Shown: positions 9,391 through 17,719 of the stretch, in pieces
How the letters are laid out: the number at the start of each line of letters is the position of its first letter
Numbering within the stretch: position 1 is the first letter of the stretch
Source of the DNA: Oceaniferula spumae
GTDB taxonomy: Bacteria > Verrucomicrobiota > Verrucomicrobiia > Verrucomicrobiales > Akkermansiaceae
Direction: 5' to 3'
NCBI RefSeq assembly: GCF_042849255.1
Contig: NZ_AP026866.1
Span: 558,001-622,000 of the forward strand
Length of the DNA: 64,000 nucleotides
Made by a program: the position numbers and the translations under genes
Notes under the pieces: model-generated
The model's database searches: none
The model's input: the letters and a program-made list of their open reading frames with translations, nothing else
Told to the model about the DNA's origin: nothing

Positions 9391-10689
9391 CTAGCCGATC
9401 AATTTTCTGTGGTCCCACTTGTCGCGGTCCTCTTGATGGATCAGGGCGTTGGCCTTCTCGCTGTTGGTGATCTTCATTGCCTTCGGATCGAAGACGATGT
9501 TCTCGTTGGTGCGGTGGGCTATTTTGCCAAGGTTCACCAGAGTGCAGGAAGCGAAGCCGTTGATCTCGTTGAGGGCGAACTTCTTCTTCTCGCGAATGGC
9601 CTGGTGGAAGTCTGTAACTTGCTTGGGTGGCTCGGGAAGTTGTTTGACCTTTTCTGCGAAGCCGGTGATGTCCGATTTGAAGCCTTTGAAGATCTTGCCC
9701 TCGGAGCCTTCGATGAAGGCGGCTTTTTTGTCCTTGTTGATACCATCTAGCACGATGGTGGTGCCATCAGCATACTTATAGGTGATGCGACGCCACTTGC
9801 CCACGGCGTCTTGGTCCTGTGGGTCGGCATCGATTTCCACGGAGACAGGCAGTTCCTCGTCCTTGCCGAGGATATACTGAACTGGATCCAGGTAGTGCTG
9901 GCCCATGTCACCGAGGCCACCGCCATCGTAGTCCCAGTAACCTCGGAAGGTTTTGTGGACGCGGTGCGGGTTGTAGGGTTTCATCGGTGCTGGCCCAAGC
10001 CAGAAGTCGTAGTCGAGGTTCTCAGGCACCTGCTGGGGTTTGAGTCCGGTTTTACCGACCCAGTTGAATTTCCAGTTGAATCCGGTGATGCCGGAGAGGG
10101 TTACTTTGAGCGGGCCGTTACCGAGCAGGCCGCCTGCGACGGCTTTTCTGACTTCGCGAGCGGTCACGCCTGAGCCGTAGAATCTGTCTTTGAAGCGGAA
10201 CCAGGTGTTGAGACGGAAGGCGACGCCAGCGTCTGCGATGGCTTTTTTCATGGCAATGCCCTCGCCGATGGTGCGCGACATGGGTTTTTCGCCCCAAACG
10301 TGCTTGCCAGCTTTGGCGGCGGCGATCGCTTGGTAAGCGTGCCAGTGCGGAGGGGTGGCGGTGTGGATGATGTCGATGTCTTTGCGGGCGAGAATTTCGC
10401 GGAAGTCACTGTAGCCTTTGCAGTCTTTGTTGCCCTTGCCATGCACTTGCTTCATTCGGGCAGCGAGGTGCTTACTGTCGACATCACACAGGGCTAGCAA
10501 TCGGCCCGGCATGGGCAGGTGGTATTTGGAAATGCCGCCGCAGCCGATGATGGCGCGGGTCAGTTGGTTACTTGGGGCGTCCGGCCCGCCGAGTGCGATA
10601 TTGCGTGGCAGAATCTGGACTGTGGCGAGTGCGGCGAGGCCCTTAAGAGCGGCGCGACGATTGTGTTTGGGAAGCAAGCTTTCAGGCAT
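9391..10689 (-). CDS. Gfo/Idh/MocA family oxidoreductase, Tat-exported
   Basis: NAD(P)-dependent sugar or inositol dehydrogenase-like protein of 432 residues from ATG 10689. The N-terminus has a twin-arginine-like signal (NRRAALKGLAALATV). A Rossmann fold follows (AIIGCGGISKYH), then the family EKP motif (GEKPMSR) and the C-terminal GGGLGDMGQHYLDP with the catalytic-type Asp/His pair. The frame extends upstream to 10737, but the later Met gives a proper Tat signal. Exported members with this layout are numerous in Verrucomicrobiota and Planctomycetota. The substrate cannot be read from sequence. The upstream DUF421 gene is in the same direction and ends 50 bp away. Confidence 0.88.
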   Translation of the reverse strand: MPESLLPKHNRRAALKGLAALATVQILPRNIALGGPDAPSNQLTRAIIGCGGISKYHLPMPGRLLALCDVDSKHLAARMKQVHGKGNKDCKGYSDFREILARKDIDIIHTATPPHWHAYQAIAAAKAGKHVWGEKPMSRTIGEGIAMKKAIADAGVAFRLNTWFRFKDRFYGSGVTAREVRKAVAGGLLGNGPLKVTLSGITGFNWKFNWVGKTGLKPQQVPENLDYDFWLGPAPMKPYNPHRVHKTFRGYWDYDGGGLGDMGQHYLDPVQYILGKDEELPVSVEIDADPQDQDAVGKWRRITYKYADGTTIVLDGINKDKKAAFIEGSEGKIFKGFKSDITGFAEKVKQLPEPPKQVTDFHQAIREKKKFALNEINGFASCTLVNLGKIAHRTNENIVFDPKAMKITNSEKANALIHQEDRDKWDHRKLIG

Positions 10690-10738
10690 AAGGTTGTGAA
10701 TACGATTACAGGCCGATAATATTTCAGATTGGGGCAAC

Positions 10739-11152
10739 TTACACGTCGAATTCCGCTTCTCGTAATTTGGCCATTAGATCTTGCACGCTCATGTTTGCCT
10801 TCGTGAGTTGATGATGATGGATCTCCCCATCCTGCATCAGAAGTATCGGTGTGTTTTGTGCGACCGATCGGAAAATACCGGACTTCCTACTCAGATAGGA
10901 AAACACGCTTTGCAGCAGCACAATCACAGCGATCGCCAACGCGCCCTTGGTGAGAGACTGCTGGCCGTTCATGACCACTGCCGCTAAGATCGACCCTATG
11001 GCAATAGTGCTGGCGAAGTCGAAACTGGACATTTTTGCAAATGTCCGCAGTCCGAAGAATCGTGTCACGCCTATCATCGCAACAAAGATGATCAAACAGG
11101 ACAACACCATCTTCCAAACCACAGGCCACGCTGCATAGATCCAATTTTCCAT
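10739..11152 (-). CDS. DUF421 (YetF-type) membrane protein
   Basis: 137 residues. The N-terminal half has about three hydrophobic segments (VVWKMVLSCLIIFVAMIGVT; TIAIGSILAAVVM; GALAIAVIVLLQSVF), then a cytoplasmic domain with PILLMQDGEIHHHQLTKANMSVQDLMAKLRE, the DUF421 signature region. It is at the short end for the family. Function is not established for this group beyond a suggested envelope role. It lies just upstream of the oxidoreductase on the same strand. The 222 bp before it (11153-11374) show nothing assignable. Confidence 0.82.
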   Translation of the reverse strand: MENWIYAAWPVVWKMVLSCLIIFVAMIGVTRFFGLRTFAKMSSFDFASTIAIGSILAAVVMNGQQSLTKGALAIAVIVLLQSVFSYLSRKSGIFRSVAQNTPILLMQDGEIHHHQLTKANMSVQDLMAKLREAEFDV

Positions 11153-11374
11153 CTGTATTCAGTTAAATTATTGTTAGGTTGGCAAATGTTACTGTCCGGA
11201 ATCATCAACTCTAGTCTGACATCTAACATGTCTCATGGACACCTACTCTTTGATCCTAGATGCATCCCCCTTCTTGAGCACCCAAAAGGTTAAGCCGAAA
11301 GACGGAGACCGGTTTTTACTCAGTCACCGACCATCAAATTCACTCGATCCCCCTGAGCTGAAATACAGAAACGC

Positions 11375-11680
11375 TTAATCCTGAAGATTGTCCACCAGTG
11401 CCTCTTGCTGCGATTCCTCATCATAACCAGTGGCAGGGATCTCGGTGTGAGCGATCGCCCTGTTCACTAACAAACGAGCCACGCCACCCATTGCACCAGC
11501 TAGAATGCTCCAAGAGATCGCCTCTTTCCAGCCAGTCGATAATGACGCCGGATTCTTAGGTGGAGGCCTGTCAGTAACCGCCTCATAACCTGCACCTAGG
11601 ACTTTTCTGGAAATACGGGAGGCTGCCATGGGAAGAGCAAAACCAGCTGCAAGAAGTGCGACGCTTTTGAGTTTATTCAT
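11375..11680 (-). CDS. DUF4235 small membrane protein
   Basis: 101 residues. Two hydrophobic stretches (SVALLAAGFALPMAA near the N-terminus and AISWSILAGAMGGVARLLVN near residues 53-73) flank the conserved segment VTDRPPPKNPA, which is characteristic of DUF4235. Probably a small inner-membrane protein with both ends in the cytoplasm; no function is known for the family. It stands alone, with about 165 bp on its upstream side before the next gene. Confidence 0.8.
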   Translation of the reverse strand: MNKLKSVALLAAGFALPMAASRISRKVLGAGYEAVTDRPPPKNPASLSTGWKEAISWSILAGAMGGVARLLVNRAIAHTEIPATGYDEESQQEALVDNLQD

Positions 11681-11845
11681 GAGATTGATTTTTTATTTAC
11701 GTTAGAAAACACTATTATGGTGTGATGCCAATATCCGGTAAGATGCTATCGGACCATGGAATCGCAAATTGTTTCTCGGCTCAGGCAGTCCAATCTTTTA
11801 CCACTGAGTTGGACTGCTCGCACATCCGGGCACTTCTCCAAAAAC

Positions 11846-12553
11846 CTAACTTGGCCAGCCATTCATCTTATCCATCACCATAGCGTGCACCTCATCGGGG
11901 AGATGATACTTGGGTGATTTCTTAAACTCAGCGATGCTTTGCTCACCATCGGAGTGCATACCTCCCAGTCCTGACTCATCGCCCTTTTTCGCACAAACAC
12001 CTTCAGGCAGATGCGGAAAAAAGCTCCACCGGACACAGCCTTCATAGGGGCATGGAGTGACGTAGTAGGTCACGTGGATTCCATCATTCTGTGTCTCGAT
12101 TTTATAACGAATCTCATCACCACCTCGCGGAAAGCCATCGTAGCGCAGAGGTGGTAATTCGGATGCCGCAGGGCTGTCGCCCACCTGTTTTTGCACATAC
12201 TTGCGCACAAAGTTCAGTTCCTCAGGCAGCTCACGGAAAGGTTCGCTGAGAAAGTCCTCAAAGCTCTGCGTCTTTTCGTGATGGGTCGAGCCGAGCCCCA
12301 TTTCATCGCCCTTCTTCCAGTGCATCCCCTCTGGCAGATGCAGGTAGACCGTCCACTCAACCTTACGCTCCTCCGTAATCAGACCGACATAATAAGTCGC
12401 CTCCACCCCGAACTTGGCATCGTGCTCGATACGTTCTGGCGAAGGTGGGTAGGAAAAACGCATGCCCATCAGTAAACCTGTTAGTGTCATTTCACCAGCC
12501 TGAAACAGTTGCTGTCCCATTGTTTTTACGAATGCAAGAAAGCACGACCGCAT
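11846..12553 (-). CDS. Hypothetical protein with an internal duplication
   Basis: 235 residues from ATG 12553 (Met at 12520 or later are alternatives; the start is uncertain). I do not recognise the family. The protein contains two copies of a roughly 70-residue unit: the first has EWTVYLHLPEGMHWKKGDEM then LGSTHHEKTQSFEDF, the second RWSFFPHLPEGVCAKKGDES then LGGMHSDGEQSIAEF. Shared positions include HLPEG, KKGDE and a following GLG. No signal peptide or membrane helix is evident, so it is probably cytoplasmic. It is divergent from the GH89 gene. Confidence 0.65.
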   Translation of the reverse strand: MRSCFLAFVKTMGQQLFQAGEMTLTGLLMGMRFSYPPSPERIEHDAKFGVEATYYVGLITEERKVEWTVYLHLPEGMHWKKGDEMGLGSTHHEKTQSFEDFLSEPFRELPEELNFVRKYVQKQVGDSPAASELPPLRYDGFPRGGDEIRYKIETQNDGIHVTYYVTPCPYEGCVRWSFFPHLPEGVCAKKGDESGLGGMHSDGEQSIAEFKKSPKYHLPDEVHAMVMDKMNGWPS

Positions 12554-12619
12554 TTCCTAACATTCCAAAAACAAGATACCCAATGACTCCCACCTCGCAT
12601 TTTTACCCGCTCACGGAAA

Positions 12620-12639
12620 GTGGTAAAAATGATTACCAC
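12620..12639. promoter_or_regulatory. Operator-like palindrome upstream of GH89 gene
   Basis: GTGGTAA (12620-12626) and TTACCAC (12633-12639) are perfect inverted half-sites with a 6-bp centre. The core GGTAA-N6-TTACC recurs exactly at 15341-15356 and 17694-17709, each in the intergenic space of the GH89/PEP-CTERM/GntR group. It is about 85 bp before the GH89 start, a fitting place for a repressor site. The likely ligand is the GntR/LacI-like protein encoded at 16274-17341 (inference). Confidence 0.6.
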
Positions 12640-12723
12640 AATGAAGGGGATGTTTTTGGCGGACACTCTTCCGTAGAGATATAGGTTGAGAAAAACCCTC
12701 GATCACACCAATTCAGAACCACC

Positions 12724-15306
12724 ATGATCCGCAATCTGTTAGCGCTTTTTCTCTTATCCGCTCATCCGCTCTTAGCTGCATCGCCTGAGGACACAGCCGC
12801 TGCCGGCATCATTGAACGTATGGTTCCCGGACACGCCGACCGGTTCGTCGTCGATACCTCAGCCCCCAAGGTCGATGGCAAGGACAACTTCACGATATCC
12901 GACACCGCAGACGGTAAAATTCATCTCCGGGGAAACAATGGCGTTTCCGTAGCCAGCGCCTTCAACTGGTATCTGAAAAACCGCGCGAACTGCCACGTCT
13001 CCTGGTGCGACGACCAGCTAAACCTCCCAGCTACACTTCCGAAAGTCGGCGAACCGGTGACCGTCAGCACGCCACTGAAATACCGCGTTTACTTGAACTA
13101 CTGCACCCTCAGCTACACCGCTGCATGGTGGGACTGGGAACGCTGGCAGCGTGAAATCGATTTCATGGCAATGAACGGCGTGAACATGCCCCTCTCCGTC
13201 GTTGGTCTCGAAGCCGCATGGTATGAAACCATGCTCAAGCTCGGCTTCACCGATGAACAGGCACGCGCCGCACTCAGCGGTCCCTCATTTGCCGCATGGC
13301 AGTGGATGTGTAACCTCGAAGGCCACGGCGGCCCCTTGCCAAAGAGCTGGATCGACAAGAGCGCAGTGCTTGGAAAGAAAATCACCGAAAGCCAACGCGC
13401 ACTCGGCATGACACCCATCCAGCAGGGCTTTTCCGGCGTGGTGCCGAGGCTCACTCAGCAAAAGTTTCCCGATGCTAAAATCACCCAAGGTCACTCCTGG
13501 TGTGGCTTCGAAGGCGTTGCCCAGCTTGACCCCCTCGATCCCCTGTTTCTGAAAATCGGTTCCACCCTGCTGGCCGAGCAACAAAGGCTCTTCGGCACCT
13601 CCCACCTCTACGGCTGCGACCCATTCCACGAAGGACGCCCGCCGAGTTCTAAACCTGAATACCTGAAAAAGGTCGGTGAAGCGGTCCACAAGCTCATCAC
13701 CAGCCACGATCCCAAAGGCCGGATCGTGATGCAATCGTGGTCGATCCGCGAGGCCATCGCCACCGCCATTCCTAAGGAGCACATGCTCATCCTCGACCTC
13801 AAGGGCACCAAACACCCAAAAACCGATAATTTCTGGGGATTTGAATTCGTCACTGGTCGTCTCCACAACTTCGGCAACCGCATCAAGCTCCACGGCGATC
13901 TCACAAGATTTTCCAAAGCGCCCTTTGCGACCATGGCCGACACCATCCCCAATTGCGTGGGCGGCGGACTATTCATGGAGGGCATCATGCACAACCCCGT
14001 TTACTTCGAGATCGCCTTCGATAACTTCTGGGCCACCGAATCTATGCCCATCGAAGCATGGTTGAACGACTACGCACGCCGCCGTTACGGCGCGGATTCC
14101 GAAAGCGCCCGCAAGGCATGGGCCGCTCTATTAGCCGGCCCCTACAAACCCGGCACCGACGGCCAGGAGACCTCGTCCATGGTCTGCGCCCGCCCTGCCA
14201 TCACACCGAAAAAATCCGGCCCTAACAACGGATTCAGTTTCCCATATCCAAAGCCACTTCTGTTAGGCGCATGGGAAGACCTGCTTAAGGACGCGGACCT
14301 CCTCAAGAGCTCCGACGCCTACCTCTACGACCTCGCCGATGTCGGCCGACAAGTGCTCAGCAACCACGCCCACACCATCCAGCCGAAGGTGCGCGAGGCT
14401 TGGGAAAAACGCGACCTCGCCGCCTTCGATCAGGCCACCAAGGAATTCGAACAGCTCCTGCTCGACATCGACACCCTCGTCGCGACCCGCAGCGAGTTCA
14501 GTTTCGCCAAATGGGTGGACGACGCCCGCTCCCACGGCACCACCGAAGAAGAGAAGAATCTTTTCGAAAAAGACGCCCGCGGCCTGGTCACCATCTGGGG
14601 CCCCTTCGATGAATCCAACGGCAAGGTCCGCATCTTCGATTACTCATGGCGCGAGTGGAGCGGCCTGATCCGCAGCTTCTATCTCCCTCGCTGGCAGAAA
14701 CATCACGCCATGCTGCGCTCGCACCTCGTCGCCGGCACGGAATACTCGGAAGAAGGACTTCCCAAGGAATACGGTCGTGAGGCTTTCCGAGCCAACGACT
14801 TCTACGACAAGCTCGCCGATTGGGAAATGCAATGGGTCAAGACCCCCGCCCCTTACGGAGACCCCACACCGAAGGGAGACCCGATCGCGATCTCACAGAA
14901 ATTGATCGCAAAATATGCCCAGCAGATCCGAGGCGAGGCACACGGCATCCCAAGCGGAGTAGAGATCAAGGACATCGGTAACTGGACTCCGAAAACCTTC
15001 GAAACCCGGTTCAAAACAATCTCCATCCCAGTCACCGAATCACTCGATGGCGACGGAACCTATCACGTGACATTCATCTACAAATCCGGTCGCGCCCGGC
15101 TCAATATCACCAAGGTGGAACTCCTCGCCAACGGCACCCTGGTCAACGAAGACGCCCACCAAGGTTTTGCAGGCAACAAGCACACCGACAACACCTATAA
15201 GCTTGAGCTCCCCGAGCACGCCTTCGGCACCCAATACGAAATCCGCATCACCGCCAAAACCGATCGATCCACCGACTCGAACGGACGCATCACCCTTCAT
15301 AAATGA
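12724..15306 (+). CDS. Alpha-N-acetylglucosaminidase, GH89 (NAGLU family)
   Basis: 860 residues with a signal peptide (RNLLALFLLSAHPLLA). The family removes terminal alpha-linked N-acetylglucosamine, for example from heparan-type or mucin-type glycans. Recognisable blocks are LNYCTLSYTAAWWDWERWQR (about residues 124-143), MAMNGVNMPLSVVG, SHLYGCDPFHEGRPP and QSWSIREA. The length exceeds the human enzyme by a C-terminal beta-rich extension from about residue 760. It lies behind an operator-like palindrome and before a PEP-CTERM gene sharing that palindrome. Exported, probably periplasmic. The 202-residue minus-strand frame inside it is a shadow. Confidence 0.92.
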   Translation: MIRNLLALFLLSAHPLLAASPEDTAAAGIIERMVPGHADRFVVDTSAPKVDGKDNFTISDTADGKIHLRGNNGVSVASAFNWYLKNRANCHVSWCDDQLNLPATLPKVGEPVTVSTPLKYRVYLNYCTLSYTAAWWDWERWQREIDFMAMNGVNMPLSVVGLEAAWYETMLKLGFTDEQARAALSGPSFAAWQWMCNLEGHGGPLPKSWIDKSAVLGKKITESQRALGMTPIQQGFSGVVPRLTQQKFPDAKITQGHSWCGFEGVAQLDPLDPLFLKIGSTLLAEQQRLFGTSHLYGCDPFHEGRPPSSKPEYLKKVGEAVHKLITSHDPKGRIVMQSWSIREAIATAIPKEHMLILDLKGTKHPKTDNFWGFEFVTGRLHNFGNRIKLHGDLTRFSKAPFATMADTIPNCVGGGLFMEGIMHNPVYFEIAFDNFWATESMPIEAWLNDYARRRYGADSESARKAWAALLAGPYKPGTDGQETSSMVCARPAITPKKSGPNNGFSFPYPKPLLLGAWEDLLKDADLLKSSDAYLYDLADVGRQVLSNHAHTIQPKVREAWEKRDLAAFDQATKEFEQLLLDIDTLVATRSEFSFAKWVDDARSHGTTEEEKNLFEKDARGLVTIWGPFDESNGKVRIFDYSWREWSGLIRSFYLPRWQKHHAMLRSHLVAGTEYSEEGLPKEYGREAFRANDFYDKLADWEMQWVKTPAPYGDPTPKGDPIAISQKLIAKYAQQIRGEAHGIPSGVEIKDIGNWTPKTFETRFKTISIPVTESLDGDGTYHVTFIYKSGRARLNITKVELLANGTLVNEDAHQGFAGNKHTDNTYKLELPEHAFGTQYEIRITAKTDRSTDSNGRITLHK

Positions 15307-15335
15307 GGTGCTGAAAACGACTGGCTCCACTACCG

Positions 15336-15361
15336 AAACTGGTAAAAACAATTACCAGTTT
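15336..15361. promoter_or_regulatory. Operator-like palindrome upstream of PEP-CTERM gene
   Basis: Ten-base perfect half-sites, AAACTGGTAA (15336-15345) and TTACCAGTTT (15352-15361), around AAACAA. This is the strongest of the three GGTAA-N6-TTACC sites in the window. It sits between the GH89 stop and the PEP-CTERM start, about 118 bp before the latter. Confidence 0.62.
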
Positions 15362-15478
15362 GGAGCTTTCGTTTTTTTGCGACATGGCGCCTTACAGCTC
15401 TTAGGCTCAACTCGTAACGCCTTGAAAATTACCGCCTTCCGCTACAAACAAACTACAAACCACAAACTACAAACTATT

Positions 15479-16153
15479 ATGAAATCAGCACTCTCAATCA
15501 TTCCACTCGCATTTCTGGCAGTCTCTGCCAATGCCGCAACGCTCAGCCTGAACTTTGTGAATAATAGTGGGGGAACCTCCGAATATACCGGTGCCGGGGT
15601 TCTCGATACCACATCCAGAACATGGAGCACCCTGACGGGGGGCACGAGTGCAGCCAACGGCGGCGCAACTACTTCCAATACCTTTGGTGGCGTCACGGTC
15701 ACAGTAAACGATTATGGCGATTTCAACTCGCAACCGAGTCCAGACATCAATTTGTTTGACGGCTATGTCTTCAGCGGGAACACCAACAACGGCGCCGAAA
15801 CGATAACCATCAGCGGACTGGCCGCGGGGAATTATGACTTTGCTGTCTATGCCGCATGGGGATTTGCCACGAATACCCAAAACTATTCCGTCACGGATGC
15901 GAACGGCACCAGCGGAATCAAGTCGGCTACCGGAAGCAATAAAACCACGTTCGAAGAGAACAACAACTATGTCGTCTTCAGAAACGTGACAGTAGACGGA
16001 ACAGGGTCTTTTGACTTGAACCTTGATGGGGGTGCTACAGGCACAACGGGATGGTTTGTCAGCGGCCTTGAGCTCCAGGCCGTCCCCGAGCCATCCTCAG
16101 CCGCGCTCCTCGGTCTCGCCGGTCTCGGATTCCTCGTCCGTCGACGCCGCTAG
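15479..16153 (+). CDS. PEP-CTERM sorting domain-containing protein
   Basis: 224 residues from the ATG at 15479. It has a Sec signal peptide (SALSIIPLAFLAVSANA), a Gly/Asn/Thr-rich beta-strand body without enzyme motifs, and a C-terminal PEP-CTERM tail: VPEPSSAALLGLAGLGFLVRRRR. In this system the Pro-Glu-Pro motif, hydrophobic helix and basic end are recognised by an exosortase, and the protein ends up at the cell surface or in exopolymer. It follows the GH89 gene and shares its operator, suggesting joint induction. A terminator follows at 16181. The open frame extends upstream to 15167 but that part overlaps the GH89 gene. Confidence 0.88.
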   Translation: MKSALSIIPLAFLAVSANAATLSLNFVNNSGGTSEYTGAGVLDTTSRTWSTLTGGTSAANGGATTSNTFGGVTVTVNDYGDFNSQPSPDINLFDGYVFSGNTNNGAETITISGLAAGNYDFAVYAAWGFATNTQNYSVTDANGTSGIKSATGSNKTTFEENNNYVVFRNVTVDGTGSFDLNLDGGATGTTGWFVSGLELQAVPEPSSAALLGLAGLGFLVRRRR

Positions 16154-16180
16154 GTTCCCGTTCAGGCCAAACCTTTACAA

Positions 16181-16217
16181 TGCCCACTTGCCTATCGGCT
16201 GGCGGGCATTTTAGTTT
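16181..16217 (+). terminator. Terminator after PEP-CTERM gene
   Basis: TGCCCACTTGCC (16181-16192) pairs, with two mismatches and a G-U pair, with GGCTGGCGGGCA (16197-16208), loop TATC, followed by TTTTAGTTT. It lies 27 bp after the stop. Confidence 0.7.
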
Positions 16218-16273
16218 ACCACGATTGAACGCTCTCCCAGCTGTCATATCACACGGAACACGACCTCCACTCA

Positions 16274-17341
16274 TCACACACTCTCCCCCTTCACATAAGT
16301 CATTTGCAAGGTGCGATTGCCGCTTAGACATTCGCCTGTGGTGAAAAAGTGATCGAGGGCGGAGTATGTAGCCTCCAGCAGAGGCTCCGCATCCGTGGTG
16401 TAGTGGTCGACGGGACGATGCATCATCCCGAGGAAGTTGTCGGAGCCAATCTGAATTACCGAAACATCGTCAGGAAAACGGAGCCTCCGTTCCATCAGCC
16501 AGCCCTCCACCAGCAAGGCGCTGATGCCCGGAATATACTGGATAATGATGCCGTCAGGCCTCGGAGTCTGGGCAAAGAGCGAATCCAGCAACCGTAAGAA
16601 ACCCTCACGAGATCCATCGAACATGGGTAGGTGAAAATCCTCCCTGTAGGAAATTCCAAATTCGCTGAGAAGCTTGGCGGTGCGCTCCACTGTATCCGGT
16701 AATCTCTTCGCGCCGTATGGACGTATAATGTTCTTCCTGCCTGCGCGCAGCATCACTCCGAGGGCGTGCGCGTTGGCGGAGTCGAGATCGTATTGGATCG
16801 CTCCGAAATTCCAACTCACGGCGGTGCAGCCGATCGCGATCAGTTTCTCCCCTCTTTGATGGAGGAGTCCGAATGCACGAATGTTAGCTAAGGGGGCGGC
16901 GACCCAGATATCACAGGGTGAGGTTTCCAGAAGTTCATCTAACCGTAGCTCCAGATGCTGCGGTCCCCACTGGTCGATGGGAAACAGCAAACAACGCCAG
17001 CCCTTTTCCTCGCAGTATCGCATCAGGCTAGTGACCAGCACCACATCATCGGAGGCAAGTTGGGGCAGTGGCTGCGGAACCAGTATGCCTATTTTCCTAA
17101 CTTCCTCATTGCGCGGCTCAGGTCGTTTTAACACCACCCTCGCCTTGTTGGGCCCCGGTGCCTGAATCCAGCCTTGGTTTTCCAGAATTTCCAAAGCCGA
17201 TCGCAATACCGGTCGAGACACCCCCAGTCTCTCCGCGAGCGTGCGCTCACCGGGGAGTTGTTTCAGGTAAATTCCGTCCGCAAGATCTTCCAACAACTGG
17301 GAAACCGCTTGATCGAGAAGAGATGTTCGTTTCTTAGGCAT
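16274..17341 (-). CDS. GntR-type DNA-binding regulator with LacI-like sugar-binding domain
   Basis: 355 residues from ATG 17341 (MPKKRTSLLDQA). The N-terminal winged helix-turn-helix is GntR-like (PGERTLAERLGVSRPVLRSALEILENQGW, about residues 29-58). The rest resembles the periplasmic-binding-protein fold of LacI repressors (KIGILVPQPLPQL, DGIIIQYIPGISALLVEGW, DVSVIQIGSD). Such hybrids are sugar-responsive repressors. Its place beside GH89 and PEP-CTERM genes carrying a common palindrome suggests it controls them and perhaps itself. The frame runs upstream to 17458, but the first 39 residues look non-coding. Confidence 0.85.
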   Translation of the reverse strand: MPKKRTSLLDQAVSQLLEDLADGIYLKQLPGERTLAERLGVSRPVLRSALEILENQGWIQAPGPNKARVVLKRPEPRNEEVRKIGILVPQPLPQLASDDVVLVTSLMRYCEEKGWRCLLFPIDQWGPQHLELRLDELLETSPCDIWVAAPLANIRAFGLLHQRGEKLIAIGCTAVSWNFGAIQYDLDSANAHALGVMLRAGRKNIIRPYGAKRLPDTVERTAKLLSEFGISYREDFHLPMFDGSREGFLRLLDSLFAQTPRPDGIIIQYIPGISALLVEGWLMERRLRFPDDVSVIQIGSDNFLGMMHRPVDHYTTDAEPLLEATYSALDHFFTTGECLSGNRTLQMTYVKGESV

Positions 17342-17457
17342 TGGAAAGTCTGATCTCATCGCTGGGCACATAAAAATTCCCGCGAGGTCAAGCTGCAAGA
17401 TATCGCACAGCGATCCGCTGACAATCGTTAAGCTCTGAAAAGTGGTTAGAATAATCA

Positions 17458-17562
17458 ACCCGCGCAGTTTTCGATGGAATTACTCTAAGGGCAGTTCCTT
17501 AGCCATCCAGCAGCTCTCTTCTCGGACTCGGTGGCATCGCCCTCCTCGTCCTTCGTCGATAG
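17458..17562 (+). pseudogene. Relic of a second PEP-CTERM gene (C-terminal tail with in-frame stop)
   Basis: In one plus-strand frame the sequence reads FDGITLRAVP, then TAG (17500-17502), then PSSSSLLGLGGIALLVLRR and a final TAG at 17560-17562. Changing the first TAG to GAG restores VPEPSSSS, a standard PEP-CTERM tail with hydrophobic helix and arginine end. No start codon or signal peptide belongs to this frame, because the upstream side is taken by the divergent regulator. It is best read as the broken 3' end of a former surface-protein gene. A 63-codon minus-strand frame (17480-17671) overlaps it and is probably a shadow. Confidence 0.65.
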
Positions 17563-17693
17563 TATTTTCCTGATGTGTGCGAATTACCCGCACGGAATAT
17601 TTCGACAAAAGCCGAGAGACAATTTGCTCCAGTGAAATGCCCGTTGATTCAACGGAAGCCTCATGGTTCACATATGGCGCTATAGGAAGATCA

Positions 17694-17709
17694 GGTAAGC
17701 GTAATTACC
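17694..17709. promoter_or_regulatory. Third GGTAA-N6-TTACC operator-like site
   Basis: GGTAA (17694-17698), GCGTAA, TTACC (17705-17709): same half-sites and spacing as the sites at 12622 and 15341. It lies between the M42 peptidase stop and the GntR-type regulator, about 350 bp before the latter's start, and could serve autoregulation or be left over from the broken PEP-CTERM gene. Confidence 0.5.
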
Positions 17710-17719
17710 GTTGATCGGC

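Noticed and set aside
13285..13893. 202-codon minus-strand frame in the GH89 gene
   Set aside because: Antisense shadow in GC-rich coding DNA with no recognisable protein features.
17438..17456. GGTTA...AACC inverted repeat before the regulator
   Set aside because: Half-sites and spacing differ from the three GGTAA-N6-TTACC sites, so it was not counted as a fourth operator.
17480..17671. 63-codon minus-strand frame upstream of the GntR-type gene
   Set aside because: It covers the antisense of a PEP-CTERM relic and has no family features.
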